Assembly: GCA_024227565.1 (NCBI GenBank)
Contig: JAAEUE010000108.1
Span: forward strand, 1-64,000
Direction of reading: 5' to 3'
Source: Alphaproteobacteria bacterium
GTDB taxonomy: Bacteria; Pseudomonadota; Alphaproteobacteria; Rhizobiales; CAJQND01
DNA: 64,000 bases
The position numbers and the translations under genes were made by a program. Under the pieces are notes generated by a model that was not told the origin of the DNA, did not search any database, and was given only the letters and a program-made list of their open reading frames with translations. Shown here piece by piece: positions 1 through 7,852 of this stretch; positions within the stretch are counted from its first letter, which is position 1; every line of letters begins with the position of its first letter.

Positions 1-57
1 GAGCTTCTCTGAGCTCGGGCCTCGTGGACCGGATTTCTGTCTCATCTTCACTCCTCG

Positions 58-582
58 GTGGTTACGATGAGCCAGAAATCCTCACTTATGCAATCCTACA
101 AATGTGTCCCACAGGCGTTGATGTCAGACAGGCGCGATGAAGCGTCAATTGCACGATGGAGAACCGACACAGAGCACCACAATTCTCAGGCAGCCGGACG
201 GTACAAACACTTCGAAGATTACCGCATTCGCATCTCTCACGTCCTTCAATATTCCGAACCCGGCCTCCCCCAAAAGGAGTGGGGCAAAGAGGGCTCATAC
301 AGTGATCCTGCGACAACGCCTGACCGCTTCATTACCATTATCCGAACCAAGCAGATGCCAACCACGACGGCGGGGGAAGTGTTTGAAAGCGTCACCGAGA
401 CCGGGTCTTACCTGAGTGTGGGTGATGTTGCTTGTGAGGATGACGGGCGAGTCGGGGTCAAGGACGCACAAACTGATGCTTTGCTCCTCAGCGCTCTTCT
501 CAGCCGGGTTTCCAGAGACTATGGAATGTATGATCGTGCCGAGGCACCGCAGTACTTCAAACCGGTTGAGCAACAAGATTGA
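58..582 (+). CDS. Hypothetical protein, weakly supported
   Basis: An open frame of 174 residues with no recognised domain, signal peptide or membrane segment. It is mixed hydrophilic in composition, and its codon use is plausible but does not show the strong GC3 bias of the metabolic genes to the right. A 106-residue frame on the opposite strand (295-615) competes with it, and I cannot exclude that the whole first 800 bases are noncoding. It lies upstream of the two paralogous orphan genes and could belong to the same accessory patch, but nothing in the sequence proves this. No function is proposed. Confidence 0.3.
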   Translation: MVTMSQKSSLMQSYKCVPQALMSDRRDEASIARWRTDTEHHNSQAAGRYKHFEDYRIRISHVLQYSEPGLPQKEWGKEGSYSDPATTPDRFITIIRTKQMPTTTAGEVFESVTETGSYLSVGDVACEDDGRVGVKDAQTDALLLSALLSRVSRDYGMYDRAEAPQYFKPVEQQD

Positions 583-846
583 GACGATGGCCTTGTCATC
601 TTCAAGGGTGCGCAAAGTGAGGTTGAACGCCTGGCGGAAAGAAGAAGAGCGCGCCGCGCCGTCCTGCTTCCGGCCCTTTTCTAGTCACCAGCATGTGCAC
701 CCAGGCCCGGCCAACATGTGTTGCCAGATTAATACACCGAAGAACCAATATTCTTCAAGTTGACACCTGACATAATGCTGTCACAGAAATTTGCGTTTTT
801 CCCGCTCACACTAACGATTGTAATTTCGGTGTAAGTGAGAGTGAGT
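583..846. other. Intergenic stretch, no gene recognised
   Basis: About 260 bases between the weak orphan frame and the first paralogue. The last 80 bases are AT-richer and hold a purine-rich stretch (GAGAGTGAG) just before the ATG at 847, which can act as a ribosome binding site. Short frames here look like chance. No terminator or RNA is evident. Confidence 0.4.
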
Positions 847-1578
847 ATGATTATGAGTATGCGGCTAATTAAACAAGTTATAGAGAGTAGAGAGCAAACC
901 CAAAAGCCTTCAGTTGCAGTAGACCGCGTTGACGGCGCGCCTCCGGAGAACACGCGAGGCCCGCTCAAGATGCTCACCGAACCCTATGCGACCGGTCTAG
1001 CCACAATCAAAGCCATCAAACGCCGGATTGGAACTGCGCGCAGCGAGCACAAGACTCAAGACGTGGACGTTGGCACGGAAATTTCGAACCAGCCTTGTAC
1101 AAACAGCGCCAGCCCTGCAGACGACCATGTCGCCGAAACTCTTGCACCCTGCTTCAGCCTGGCGGGTCGCCTCGCTGACGGGGAGAGCGGTCCAAACGAT
1201 CACTGGAAGGCATACTCCAAAAAATATCGTGAGGAACACGACAAAGAACAACCTGAGAAGCAGATTGATGGGGCCGGCCTTGAGGCCTGCCGGTTCGAGC
1301 TCATCGACATTGATCGCGCGTGGTGGCAAATGAAAGTGGGCGACGTGCCGGATGCCGCGACGAAAATTTGGGAGACCCTCGAGATTGAGCTGCCGGTGCA
1401 CCTCATTGCAGATGATGTCCAGATAACCAACCGCGAGTGCATGTTCTGGTTGACGGTCTTCAAGCGGCACCTGGATGTGCAAGAGGCCAAGCAGTCCGGA
1501 AGAGTTGTGTACTCACGCGATCCAGATCAGGCTGATCTGTCCAGTGCGGTTGAGCAGAAAGTGCGGTCTCTGCACTAG
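847..1578 (+). CDS. Conserved orphan protein, paralogue A of a tandem pair
   Basis: A 243-residue protein with a low-complexity, polar N-terminal two thirds and a compact C-terminal block of about 90 residues. That block aligns clearly with the end of the gene at 1929-2744. Shared anchors are an acidic LIDID followed by AW, then P-V-H-x-I-A, then FWL-x-VFKRHL-x-V. The segment around PVHLIADDVQI could form a helix-turn-helix, but this is only a guess from its pattern. The start was placed at the ATG at 847, after a GAGAGTGAG ribosome site, instead of an upstream GTG at 835. No signal peptide or membrane segment is seen. A strong hairpin begins at its stop codon. The function is unknown; the pair is probably an ancient duplication of one gene. 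Confidence 0.6.
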   Translation: MIMSMRLIKQVIESREQTQKPSVAVDRVDGAPPENTRGPLKMLTEPYATGLATIKAIKRRIGTARSEHKTQDVDVGTEISNQPCTNSASPADDHVAETLAPCFSLAGRLADGESGPNDHWKAYSKKYREEHDKEQPEKQIDGAGLEACRFELIDIDRAWWQMKVGDVPDAATKIWETLEIELPVHLIADDVQITNRECMFWLTVFKRHLDVQEAKQSGRVVYSRDPDQADLSSAVEQKVRSLH

Positions 1579-1612
1579 AGCAAGTTTTGCTTCAACTGAG
1601 CAAAACATGCTC
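1578..1612. repeat. Hairpin after the first paralogue (terminator or palindromic repeat)
   Basis: Arms of 14 bases (1578-1591 and 1599-1612) are complementary at 13 positions around a 7-base loop and start at the last base of the preceding stop codon. No T-run follows, so it may be an interspersed palindrome of the GAGCA...TGCTC type common in Rhizobiales rather than a classical terminator. It is probably transcribed as a 3' stabilising hairpin. Confidence 0.6.
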
Positions 1613-1928
1613 CAGATCATCGTTACGAACGAGCAACTTATCTCCGACCAGACGTAACCGTCCGCTCGGAGGTTGCTCTGGCACGGGCCGGCCACGCCAC
1701 GCTTTCACACTGCCTCGGCTTCGTAGCCTCGTTCTGCCAATATCACGAAGAACAGAGATGTGGCGGCTTCCACCCACATAATATCCGCTTGGATCGCTTA
1801 TTAGAACAAATTTACGAAAGAAGAACCTCAACCCGCACTTGGCACGGCGGATAATTCAATTTATATTGAATTATTGAAGGCTGACATATGGCAAATCTGT
1901 CAGATCAATCGGCAATAGTTGCACCGGG
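1613..1928. other. Intergenic gap between the paralogues
   Basis: About 315 bases without a convincing gene. The left part looks like continuation of the interspersed repeat, and the right part is AT-rich and contains the palindrome at 1851-1874. A tiny frame starting at ATG 1888 overlaps the start of the next gene, but has no clear ribosome site and is not called. Confidence 0.5.
1851..1874. promoter_or_regulatory. Perfect AT-rich palindrome upstream of paralogue B
   Basis: ATAATTCAAT, a 4-base centre TTAT, then ATTGAATTAT: two perfect 10-base arms, 54 bases before the start of the downstream gene. Symmetry and position suit an operator for a dimeric repressor, or a hairpin in the leader. 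The cognate regulator is unknown. Confidence 0.5.
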
Positions 1929-2744
1929 ATGGACGAAAAGTTAGTCAAGCGGATTATGGAGCACTTTGAGCGTGGTGACAAAGTGCTGTTCGGATTTGAT
2001 CATTTTGGCGCGGTGCGCGTGAAGGTCAAACACGGTCCATTCAATTTACTGACGACGCATCTTCAGACAGATCAGGAAACCTTCAACACCATACAAGCGT
2101 GCCTTTCCGAAGATGGCGACGAAGACGAACAATCCAGCGAAACGGCCTGTGAGCGCGATCCGCTCTTCGCTCCGGTGAGAAGCGAACCGGAACTGGCCGT
2201 GGATCCGCCAAGCCAAAAGCCGGTTGAGGCCATCTGGGAAGAGACACGCCCGGCTGCCGGCAGCAACCACGACCGGAACGGCGCAGTGGCCAACGACCAC
2301 ATAACCAAAGCGCCCTGCCTTGATGTGAGAGGTCAACTCCCGCGGCGGGATTTTTATGGCACCGCGCAGTGGAACTCGTCTTCAAAAAGCTATCGGTGTC
2401 AGCATGATCAACAACGGTTTGAGCCGCAATTGGATAATCAGGAGATCGAAGCGCATCGCTTTGCGCTGATTGACATAGATGGCGCCTGGCGCGACATGAT
2501 GGCGGGAGAAATTCCAGAAATCGCCTCCGAAGTCTGGAGACGCATGCATCCCAGAAAGCCCGTTCACGAGATTGCCAATGAGATGCAAATTCCGTTGCGC
2601 GATTGCCTGTTTTGGTTATGCGTGTTCAAAAGGCACTTGGAGGTCTGGGCGGCAACTGACGGCGGAACATATACGTTTCATCGCGGCGTGGATCAGCCCG
2701 TTCTGTCAGTTGCAGTTCGAATGAAACGCGAACCGGTGCGCTAG
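1929..2744 (+). CDS. Conserved orphan protein, paralogue B of a tandem pair
   Basis: A 271-residue protein. Its first 50 residues (EKLVKRIMEHFERGDK, then a short hydrophobic segment) differ from paralogue A. Its middle is a polar, low-complexity linker, and its last ~100 residues match paralogue A closely (LIDIDGAW, KPVHEIANEMQI, FWLCVFKRHLEV). Conservation restricted to the C-terminus, beside freely diverging linkers, suggests that the C-terminal block is the functional domain, perhaps DNA- or protein-binding. No membrane segment, signal peptide or catalytic motif is visible. A perfect palindrome lies upstream. I do not recognise the family. Confidence 0.65.
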   Translation: MDEKLVKRIMEHFERGDKVLFGFDHFGAVRVKVKHGPFNLLTTHLQTDQETFNTIQACLSEDGDEDEQSSETACERDPLFAPVRSEPELAVDPPSQKPVEAIWEETRPAAGSNHDRNGAVANDHITKAPCLDVRGQLPRRDFYGTAQWNSSSKSYRCQHDQQRFEPQLDNQEIEAHRFALIDIDGAWRDMMAGEIPEIASEVWRRMHPRKPVHEIANEMQIPLRDCLFWLCVFKRHLEVWAATDGGTYTFHRGVDQPVLSVAVRMKREPVR

Positions 2745-2784
2745 CTTGCGCACAAACGGTATCGGGCGTCACTCAGCGCTAATC

Positions 2785-2976
2785 TCATGCCCCCGTTTGA
2801 CGATCTGGGTTTGACCGCCGTTCGCTCATGGTCACCGCACGCGCATCCACAGCCAGAGGGTGTGCAGCCGCAGCCTGCAGGGCCCTTTCAATCCTGGCAT
2901 CGTCGTTCGGGACGGTGGAGTAGCGCTTCCAGCTGCCGTGTTCGTTTTGGATTTCGATGTTGATCATAAACTCCAA
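2785..2976 (-). CDS. Small hypothetical protein
   Basis: A 63-residue frame that begins MEFMINIEIQNEHGSWKRYS and continues with an alanine-rich helix-like stretch. The pattern of an N-terminal beta strand with GSW-K-R-Y-S followed by a helix looks like a genuine compact fold and not a shadow, and no better frame overlaps it. No catalytic residues, signal peptide or membrane segment are seen. It lies alone between the paralogue pair and the SPOR-like gene, on the other strand. The start could be the first or the second methionine. Function unknown. Confidence 0.45.
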   Translation of the reverse strand: MEFMINIEIQNEHGSWKRYSTVPNDDARIERALQAAAAHPLAVDARAVTMSERRSNPDRQTGA

Positions 2977-3233
2977 GCCCGTTCTTCTCCGCGCCCTGCA
3001 TCCCGAGACCTGAAAAGCGCGCTTTCCAACTTCACTGAACGCAGTTTTGGACGTGTTTGCACCCCGAATGACTGATCAGGACCTTATCGGCAATTGGAGT
3101 AGAGAGAGGTAATTTGAATTTGAAATTTTAGATAAATTTGCCTCTTTTTTTGCGCAGTTTGTACATTTCACATGTCTATGGTGGGACATGCCCGGGGGGC
3201 AAGAACCTGAGTGCGACAAAGGGGAACGCGGTT

Positions 3234-3842
3234 ATGACAGAGATGGCCAGAGGCATTGATCGTCTTGTAGCGAGAACAACGAACGTTTGCGGTTGCTTGT
3301 CCGGTGCGGTGTTAGTGCTCGTTTCCGTCAATTATTTCACTCACCAAAACGCAGAAACCATAGCCAGATCAAGCGTTCCACCGTTTGCGCAAGTTGCAGT
3401 GCGGAGCACAGACCTGCCGCACGGCGCACGGTCGGGGTTGAAGAATTTGGACCTGTCCAGCCAATTAAAAGCGGCCCTGGCTAAGGCCCCGCCCACCAGA
3501 AAAAATGCCCAAGTGGCGTCTATAGGCGATCCAAGTTTAGGTCTCTCCAACCATGATGCTGAACACCGGACCGCCCCAGTTCTCCCTTGGGGCGCGCACC
3601 TCACAGCCAGTTGGACCCGCGCCAAGGCACTTACCCAATATTCTGAAATTCAGGGCAGATTTCCTGGTGTCTTGTCGGGCAAAGCGCCAATGGTCATGCG
3701 CCTAACCAAGCACAGCATGGGCAACGCTGAGCGTTTTGCGGTTCGGATCGGTCAGCCGGATCGGGACAAGGCTGAAAAACTCTGCACGCGCCTCATCCAG
3801 GCGGGCGGTGCCTGCGTCGTCTACAAGACCAAGCCCCGCTGA
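3234..3842 (+). CDS. SPOR-like domain membrane-anchored protein
   Basis: A 202-residue protein. Residues ~20-36 form one hydrophobic segment (GCLSGAVLVLVSV) that could anchor it in the inner membrane, followed by a polar linker of about 80 residues. A C-terminal ~75-residue block follows, with the layout of a SPOR peptidoglycan-binding domain: an early strand (GAHLTAS), a helix with W and Y, then FAVRIGQPDRDKAEKLCTRL and a closing strand ACVVYK. SPOR domains bind denuded septal glycan, so a role in the cell envelope is likely. The start at 3234 follows an AGGGGA site; the longer frame from 3138 lacks one and was not used. The domain call rests on pattern, not alignment. Confidence 0.6.
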   Translation: MTEMARGIDRLVARTTNVCGCLSGAVLVLVSVNYFTHQNAETIARSSVPPFAQVAVRSTDLPHGARSGLKNLDLSSQLKAALAKAPPTRKNAQVASIGDPSLGLSNHDAEHRTAPVLPWGAHLTASWTRAKALTQYSEIQGRFPGVLSGKAPMVMRLTKHSMGNAERFAVRIGQPDRDKAEKLCTRLIQAGGACVVYKTKPR

Positions 3843-3920
3843 TACCCGTTTCACAGACGCCTCCGGCACACCGTGCCGCTCTGGCTCTAGCGCACAGCGT
3901 TGGGCATCATTTTACAGGCC

Positions 3921-4805
3921 TCAGGCGGCTGCTTCTCCCATGCTTTTATGCTTGGCCTGTTGGTCAAAGAACGAGGCGGTGCTTGGCTTTTGCGGCAACT
4001 CGATCTGGTAGGGTACCGACCGGACGGTGTTGGTTTTAGCACCGCGAACCACCAGGCCCTCATAGTGTGTGGGCACGGGATTTGCCGTGTAGGCAACTGC
4101 GTCTTCTGCCGAGTAGACGGAAATGAACAGCGTCCGCGGGTTCTTCGATTTGTTCGGCGCCGAGCCATGCAGCAGCCTTGTGTGCATCAGGCAAACCGAA
4201 CCGGCGGGCCCTGTGCAGATTTGCGCCTTGGCTTGGGAGCTGGCCGCAACCTCATCTGCGACAGCGCCGGTGAACACCCCCTCATGCCAGAGGCCATGGA
4301 TATCGCCCTTATGCGATCCGGTCACCACCTCCAGGGGCCCGTTCTCCTCCGTCACCTCATCGACCATCAAAAGGGCCGTAATTACATCGTCGTTGGAGTG
4401 CGGAGTGAAGGGAAAGTCCTGATGCCATTTCACCTGGGTTTCTCCGCCGGGCAGCTTGGAGTTGATCTTTGTGTGGTGCAGTTTGACGTTAGGGCCGATG
4501 AGCTCTGCAACGCAGTCGGTCATCCGGCTTGAGGTCATCGCATCATAATAGGCGCTGGAAACTTCAACAGGAGCGTTGACCCTGCGCAAACCCGGTTTTT
4601 CCGCACTGTGCGCCGGCTCCACATCAAATCTTGGGCGGCCATCCAGAGTGTCTCCATAAGCCTCAGCATGGTTCCGGCTTTCCTCAACCCAGCGGGAGAA
4701 ATCGCTCTTCATTCCTTCGAGCACGTCAGGTTCAACGGCATTTTCGACGACAAGATATCCATCCCGCCAGAATTGCTCTTTCTGTTCTGAGCTGAGCGCG
4801 TCCAT
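3921..4805 (-). CDS. Phytanoyl-CoA dioxygenase (PhyH) family oxygenase
   Basis: A 294-residue Fe(II)/2-oxoglutarate-dependent oxygenase of the PhyH family. The metal triad is visible as H128 and D130 in KWHQDFPF and the distal H213 in LLHGSAPN. R224 in NPRTLF is the expected 2-oxoglutarate ligand. The length is typical and the domain complete. Family members hydroxylate aliphatic carbons of varied small molecules; the substrate cannot be read from sequence. It is divergent from the LysR gene at 4902 with 96 bases between, the usual arrangement for a target of that regulator. No signal peptide is present, so it is cytoplasmic. Confidence is high for family and low for reaction. Confidence 0.85.
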   Translation of the reverse strand: MDALSSEQKEQFWRDGYLVVENAVEPDVLEGMKSDFSRWVEESRNHAEAYGDTLDGRPRFDVEPAHSAEKPGLRRVNAPVEVSSAYYDAMTSSRMTDCVAELIGPNVKLHHTKINSKLPGGETQVKWHQDFPFTPHSNDDVITALLMVDEVTEENGPLEVVTGSHKGDIHGLWHEGVFTGAVADEVAASSQAKAQICTGPAGSVCLMHTRLLHGSAPNKSKNPRTLFISVYSAEDAVAYTANPVPTHYEGLVVRGAKTNTVRSVPYQIELPQKPSTASFFDQQAKHKSMGEAAA

Positions 4806-4901
4806 TTTTAATCCCTCCAGAATTTTTGCTGAGGGCTCACTCGTAATAGAACTGGAACATCATGAAAAACTTTTTTATATTGCACTTAAAGAAAGCAAAA
4901 T

Positions 4902-5801
4902 ATGGTTCGATTTACACTCAAACAATGCACCTACTTTCTTGCGGTGGTCGAACATGGCGGCATTGCGCAGGCAGCGCGGTCTTTGAACATTTCACAGCCT
5001 GCAGTCTCCCAAGCTCTCGACAAACTAGAGGAAACGTATGGCTTCCGCCTTCTACACCGCCATCACGCCCGCGGCACGGACCTGACGCCCGAGGGCCGCT
5101 CGTTCGCCGCATACTGCCAAGACCTCCTGGAAAACGCGACAAGCGTTGAGGACAAAGCCAACGCCATTGCAGCTCAGCTGGCCGGAACCATCCGGTTCGG
5201 CTGTTTTCACACAATTGCGCCGTTCCATCTGGCACAGATCGTCAAAAGCTATCGTGCCCAGTGCCCTCAGGTGGACATCGTCGCCTCTGAGCTCATGCAG
5301 GATGAGATTATCGCCAAGCTGGAGTCCGATACACTAGACGTCGCTCTCACCTACGACATGGGACTTGATAACACCCTCCTGGAATGGGTCGAGGTGAGCC
5401 GCCTTGCCCCTGTCGTTATCCTGGCCTCCCATCATCCGCTGGCCGATCGCAGTTCTATCAGTCTTAAGGAGCTGGGTGATGAGCCCTTCGTCATGTTTGA
5501 GGGCGCCTCAAGCCGGGACTACTTCCAAAGCGTCCTGACCGAACATGGCGTCGATCCGCCCATTGCCTTCCGGTCAAGCTCGATGGAATCTGTCCGGTGC
5601 GCTGTTGCCAATGATCTAGGATTCTCGCTCAGCGTCATGAAGCCACGCCACGTGGCGACCTATGATGGTGGCTCAGTGGCGAGCCTGCCCATCAAAGAAA
5701 AGTCCGAGCCAATCTCTCTTGTGCTCGCCTCCAAGAAGCAGCGAACGGATTCTGCCCTCATCGACAATTTCGTGAAATTTGCTTGTCACAAAAGCGCTTG
5801 A
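4902..5801 (+). CDS. LysR family transcriptional regulator
   Basis: A 299-residue LysR protein. The N-terminal winged helix-turn-helix is clear (FLAVVEHGGIAQAARSLNIS, then QPAVSQALDKLEE, residues ~9-45), followed by a periplasmic-binding-protein-like effector domain to the end. The adjacent divergent PhyH oxygenase is its likely target. The intergenic region is AT-rich, with a tract where a T-N11-A box could sit, though no unique box stands out. Its last 16 bases overlap the end of the convergent PAS gene. Length and domain layout are ordinary. The inducer is unknown. Confidence 0.9.
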   Translation: MVRFTLKQCTYFLAVVEHGGIAQAARSLNISQPAVSQALDKLEETYGFRLLHRHHARGTDLTPEGRSFAAYCQDLLENATSVEDKANAIAAQLAGTIRFGCFHTIAPFHLAQIVKSYRAQCPQVDIVASELMQDEIIAKLESDTLDVALTYDMGLDNTLLEWVEVSRLAPVVILASHHPLADRSSISLKELGDEPFVMFEGASSRDYFQSVLTEHGVDPPIAFRSSSMESVRCAVANDLGFSLSVMKPRHVATYDGGSVASLPIKEKSEPISLVLASKKQRTDSALIDNFVKFACHKSA

Positions 5802-6256
5802 TCTGGCTCATCATGCCAGACCCAACTGTCCAACAGGTGCGTAGGATTTCCCCGGTCGTCGAATAACGGGACGATCAGGCGGCAGCAATCAAGCGGCTCA
5901 AGGCCATACACACAGCTCAAAATTTCAAGATAGCGTGGGCGCTGCGCTTGCATGGTTTCCCGGTACACTTTCAAGACCCACGGCGCGATGGAAGGCGGCA
6001 GCACCTTGCTCGCCAGCATGCCCGTGATGTCTCTGCAGGTCCGGGCTTCATGCTCCGGTCCGATCTGAACAACCAAGAAATCTTGCTCGCCTTCAGCTCC
6101 GGCAGGCTCCAGCAACCCCAAGCCGGGATGAGACGCCACCAATGCATCGAAGGGCAGACCAGAGCTTTGGGGTGGTCTTGACTGGGCCAGTTCATGCCAG
6201 TCGTTAGAGAGCTGGATCAACCTAGACGGTGCATTTGCAGGCACGGCGTTTGACAA
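5786..6256 (-). CDS. PAS_5-type PAS domain protein
   Basis: A 156-residue protein consisting of essentially one PAS fold. It has an early LSNDWHELAQSR helix, a central RTCRDITGMLASK segment of the type that carries the ligand-pocket glycine, and a closing strand CCRLIVPLFDDRGNPTHLL. This matches the stand-alone PAS_5 family common in Hyphomicrobiales, thought to sense an unknown small ligand. No output domain is attached. It ends inside the end of the LysR gene (16-base convergent overlap) and is divergent from the AraC gene at 6360. Function unknown beyond the fold. Confidence 0.65.
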   Translation of the reverse strand: MSNAVPANAPSRLIQLSNDWHELAQSRPPQSSGLPFDALVASHPGLGLLEPAGAEGEQDFLVVQIGPEHEARTCRDITGMLASKVLPPSIAPWVLKVYRETMQAQRPRYLEILSCVYGLEPLDCCRLIVPLFDDRGNPTHLLDSWVWHDEPDQALL

Positions 6257-6359
6257 GATTACCTCCCAATCCGATCAGTTAACCCCTCAATCTCTAGACG
6301 GTTTGTGGGCAGTCTCCGACGAAAACTATTAACACGCGGCGTCAATTGTTTATCATTCG

Positions 6360-7400
6360 ATGCCAATGACCCGAATGTCGAACTCAGAAGCGCTAGTGGA
6401 TCAGTTCAGGATGGCGGCAACCATTGGCCGCAACCTGCAAGAGTTCTTGGATCCATACGGCACTGATCTTGCCCCCCCTGCCCGATCACTTGAAATCGAC
6501 CCCAATGACTTTCAGAACCTCCAAGCACGGATAAGCCTCGACCGGTTCTGCCGCCTGATGGAGTTATTGGCCACAGTGACGCGAGACGATTGCTTCGGCC
6601 TCAAGTATGGGCAGTACTTTAAAATCGGTGGCACGGGCCCGTTCGGTTACGGCCTGAACAATGCGCCTTCCTTCCGGGCGGCATTGCGGTTCCTTGTAAA
6701 GTTTGTGGGCATCAGTGCCGATCTGGATGTACTCAATCTGTTTACCGACAACGACCGCATCGTGATCCAGTGGAACATCTCCCCGCTGGTTATGCGGCCT
6801 CAGCAATTTTGCGACTTCTCCGCATCAATCATCATGAGACAGTTGCAACAGGCCGCAGGAATTGAAATCCGGCCCATGCGGGCTGAGTTCGAGCGCTCCG
6901 CCCCGCAGGACAAGTCCTTTCACAGTCAGTACTTTTGCCGTCAGATAAAATTTGGGGCCGAGCAAAACCAAGTTGAACTGCCGGCAGCCTTGCTGGAACG
7001 CACAAACCCTTCAGCCGATGCTGTTCTGTTCGAGCTGATGACCAAGCAATGTGAAGAAATCGTTCAAGCCCTAAAATCCGAAAAGGGCATCATCACCAGA
7101 GTGAAAGAGGACTTGGTCAATCACCTGTCGAATGGAGACACATCCATACTCTCCGTCGCCAGTCGTCTCGCCCTCAGCGAAAGAACCCTCCAACGAAGAT
7201 TGGAAAAATCCGGAAAAACCTTCCACGAGCTCTACACCGAGACCCGTTCTGAACTCTCACTGCGATTGTTGAAAGAGACTGATCTTCCTTTGTCGGAGAT
7301 CAGCCGCAAGCTTGGCTATTCTGCTCCCAGCGCATACACGAGAGCGGCAACCAGGTGGCACGGCAAGGCCCCCAACTTGTTGCGGAAACAGACCACTTAA
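6360..7400 (+). CDS. AraC family transcriptional regulator (Arabinose_bd-type N-terminus)
   Basis: A 346-residue regulator. The N-terminal ~200 residues match the arabinose-binding-like effector domain of the OruR/ArgR-type AraC group (GLKYGQYFKIGGTGPFGYGL is the characteristic loop). The C-terminal ~100 residues hold the two helix-turn-helices: SILSVASRLALSERTLQRRL, and later LPLSEISRKLGYSAPSAYTR. Such proteins usually activate a nearby catabolic gene, but none lies immediately downstream; the small orphan gene follows after 150 bases. The first ATG lacks a good ribosome site and an internal ATG 15 bases on is possible. Confidence 0.88.
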   Translation: MPMTRMSNSEALVDQFRMAATIGRNLQEFLDPYGTDLAPPARSLEIDPNDFQNLQARISLDRFCRLMELLATVTRDDCFGLKYGQYFKIGGTGPFGYGLNNAPSFRAALRFLVKFVGISADLDVLNLFTDNDRIVIQWNISPLVMRPQQFCDFSASIIMRQLQQAAGIEIRPMRAEFERSAPQDKSFHSQYFCRQIKFGAEQNQVELPAALLERTNPSADAVLFELMTKQCEEIVQALKSEKGIITRVKEDLVNHLSNGDTSILSVASRLALSERTLQRRLEKSGKTFHELYTETRSELSLRLLKETDLPLSEISRKLGYSAPSAYTRAATRWHGKAPNLLRKQTT

Positions 7401-7552
7401 CATATGGCGCCAAGTTGCCGCTCTTCTGCCACCAATGGTGAAGGCGTAGCTGCCCCCAACATTCTATGTAAGCGCCAACATTCAATCACTGCGAAACGAT
7501 TCTGCGCCCATTCCTTTCACCGAATGCGACTGCGCACGTTGGCGCAAACCAG

Positions 7553-7774
7553 ATGGCAACCAAAATGCAAGAGCGCAAACTAATCAGCGAAACCGAAGTG
7601 ATGTCCACAGCAGGCATCTTTAAACTGAGCAGTGAAGACGCACTGCGTGAACTCAACGAGAATATTCGGCTGTGCCGGATCTATGCCCGTGCGAAGAACC
7701 TGCCGTTCCTGGCCTACCTCCTGAACATGGCCGAGATGGAAGCACACCGCTTGGGCTCTGAGGCCACGTCCTAA
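7553..7774 (+). CDS. Small hypothetical protein
   Basis: A 73-residue, mostly helical protein with a conserved-looking core (LRELNENIRLCRIYARAKNL, then PFLAYLLNMAEMEA). It resembles small orphan proteins in alphaproteobacteria, but I cannot name a family. The start at 7553 has no strong ribosome site, and methionines at codons 5 and 17 are alternatives. A bidirectional hairpin follows at 7784-7815. It is convergent with nnrS. No membrane segment. Confidence 0.55.
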   Translation: MATKMQERKLISETEVMSTAGIFKLSSEDALRELNENIRLCRIYARAKNLPFLAYLLNMAEMEAHRLGSEATS

Positions 7775-7783
7775 AAGAACCAT

Positions 7784-7815
7784 AAGCCACTTGTGATCGG
7801 GGGGTGAAGTGGCTT
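7784..7815. terminator. Bidirectional hairpin between the orphan gene and nnrS
   Basis: Perfect 9-base arms AAGCCACTT and AAGTGGCTT around a 14-base G-rich loop, lying between two convergent genes. A second GC-rich hairpin follows at 7817-7845 (GCCCGGC...GCCGGGC). Neither has a long T-run, so termination efficiency is uncertain. Confidence 0.5.
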
Positions 7816-7852
7816 CGCCCGGCTGGCTGAGGGGGCCGGCCGGGCAACTTCC

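Noticed and set aside
86..763. Several small overlapping frames (86-316, 137-415, 295-615, 416-763) in the first 800 bases
   Set aside because: They mutually overlap, show no family likeness, and only the 174-residue frame is kept at low confidence.
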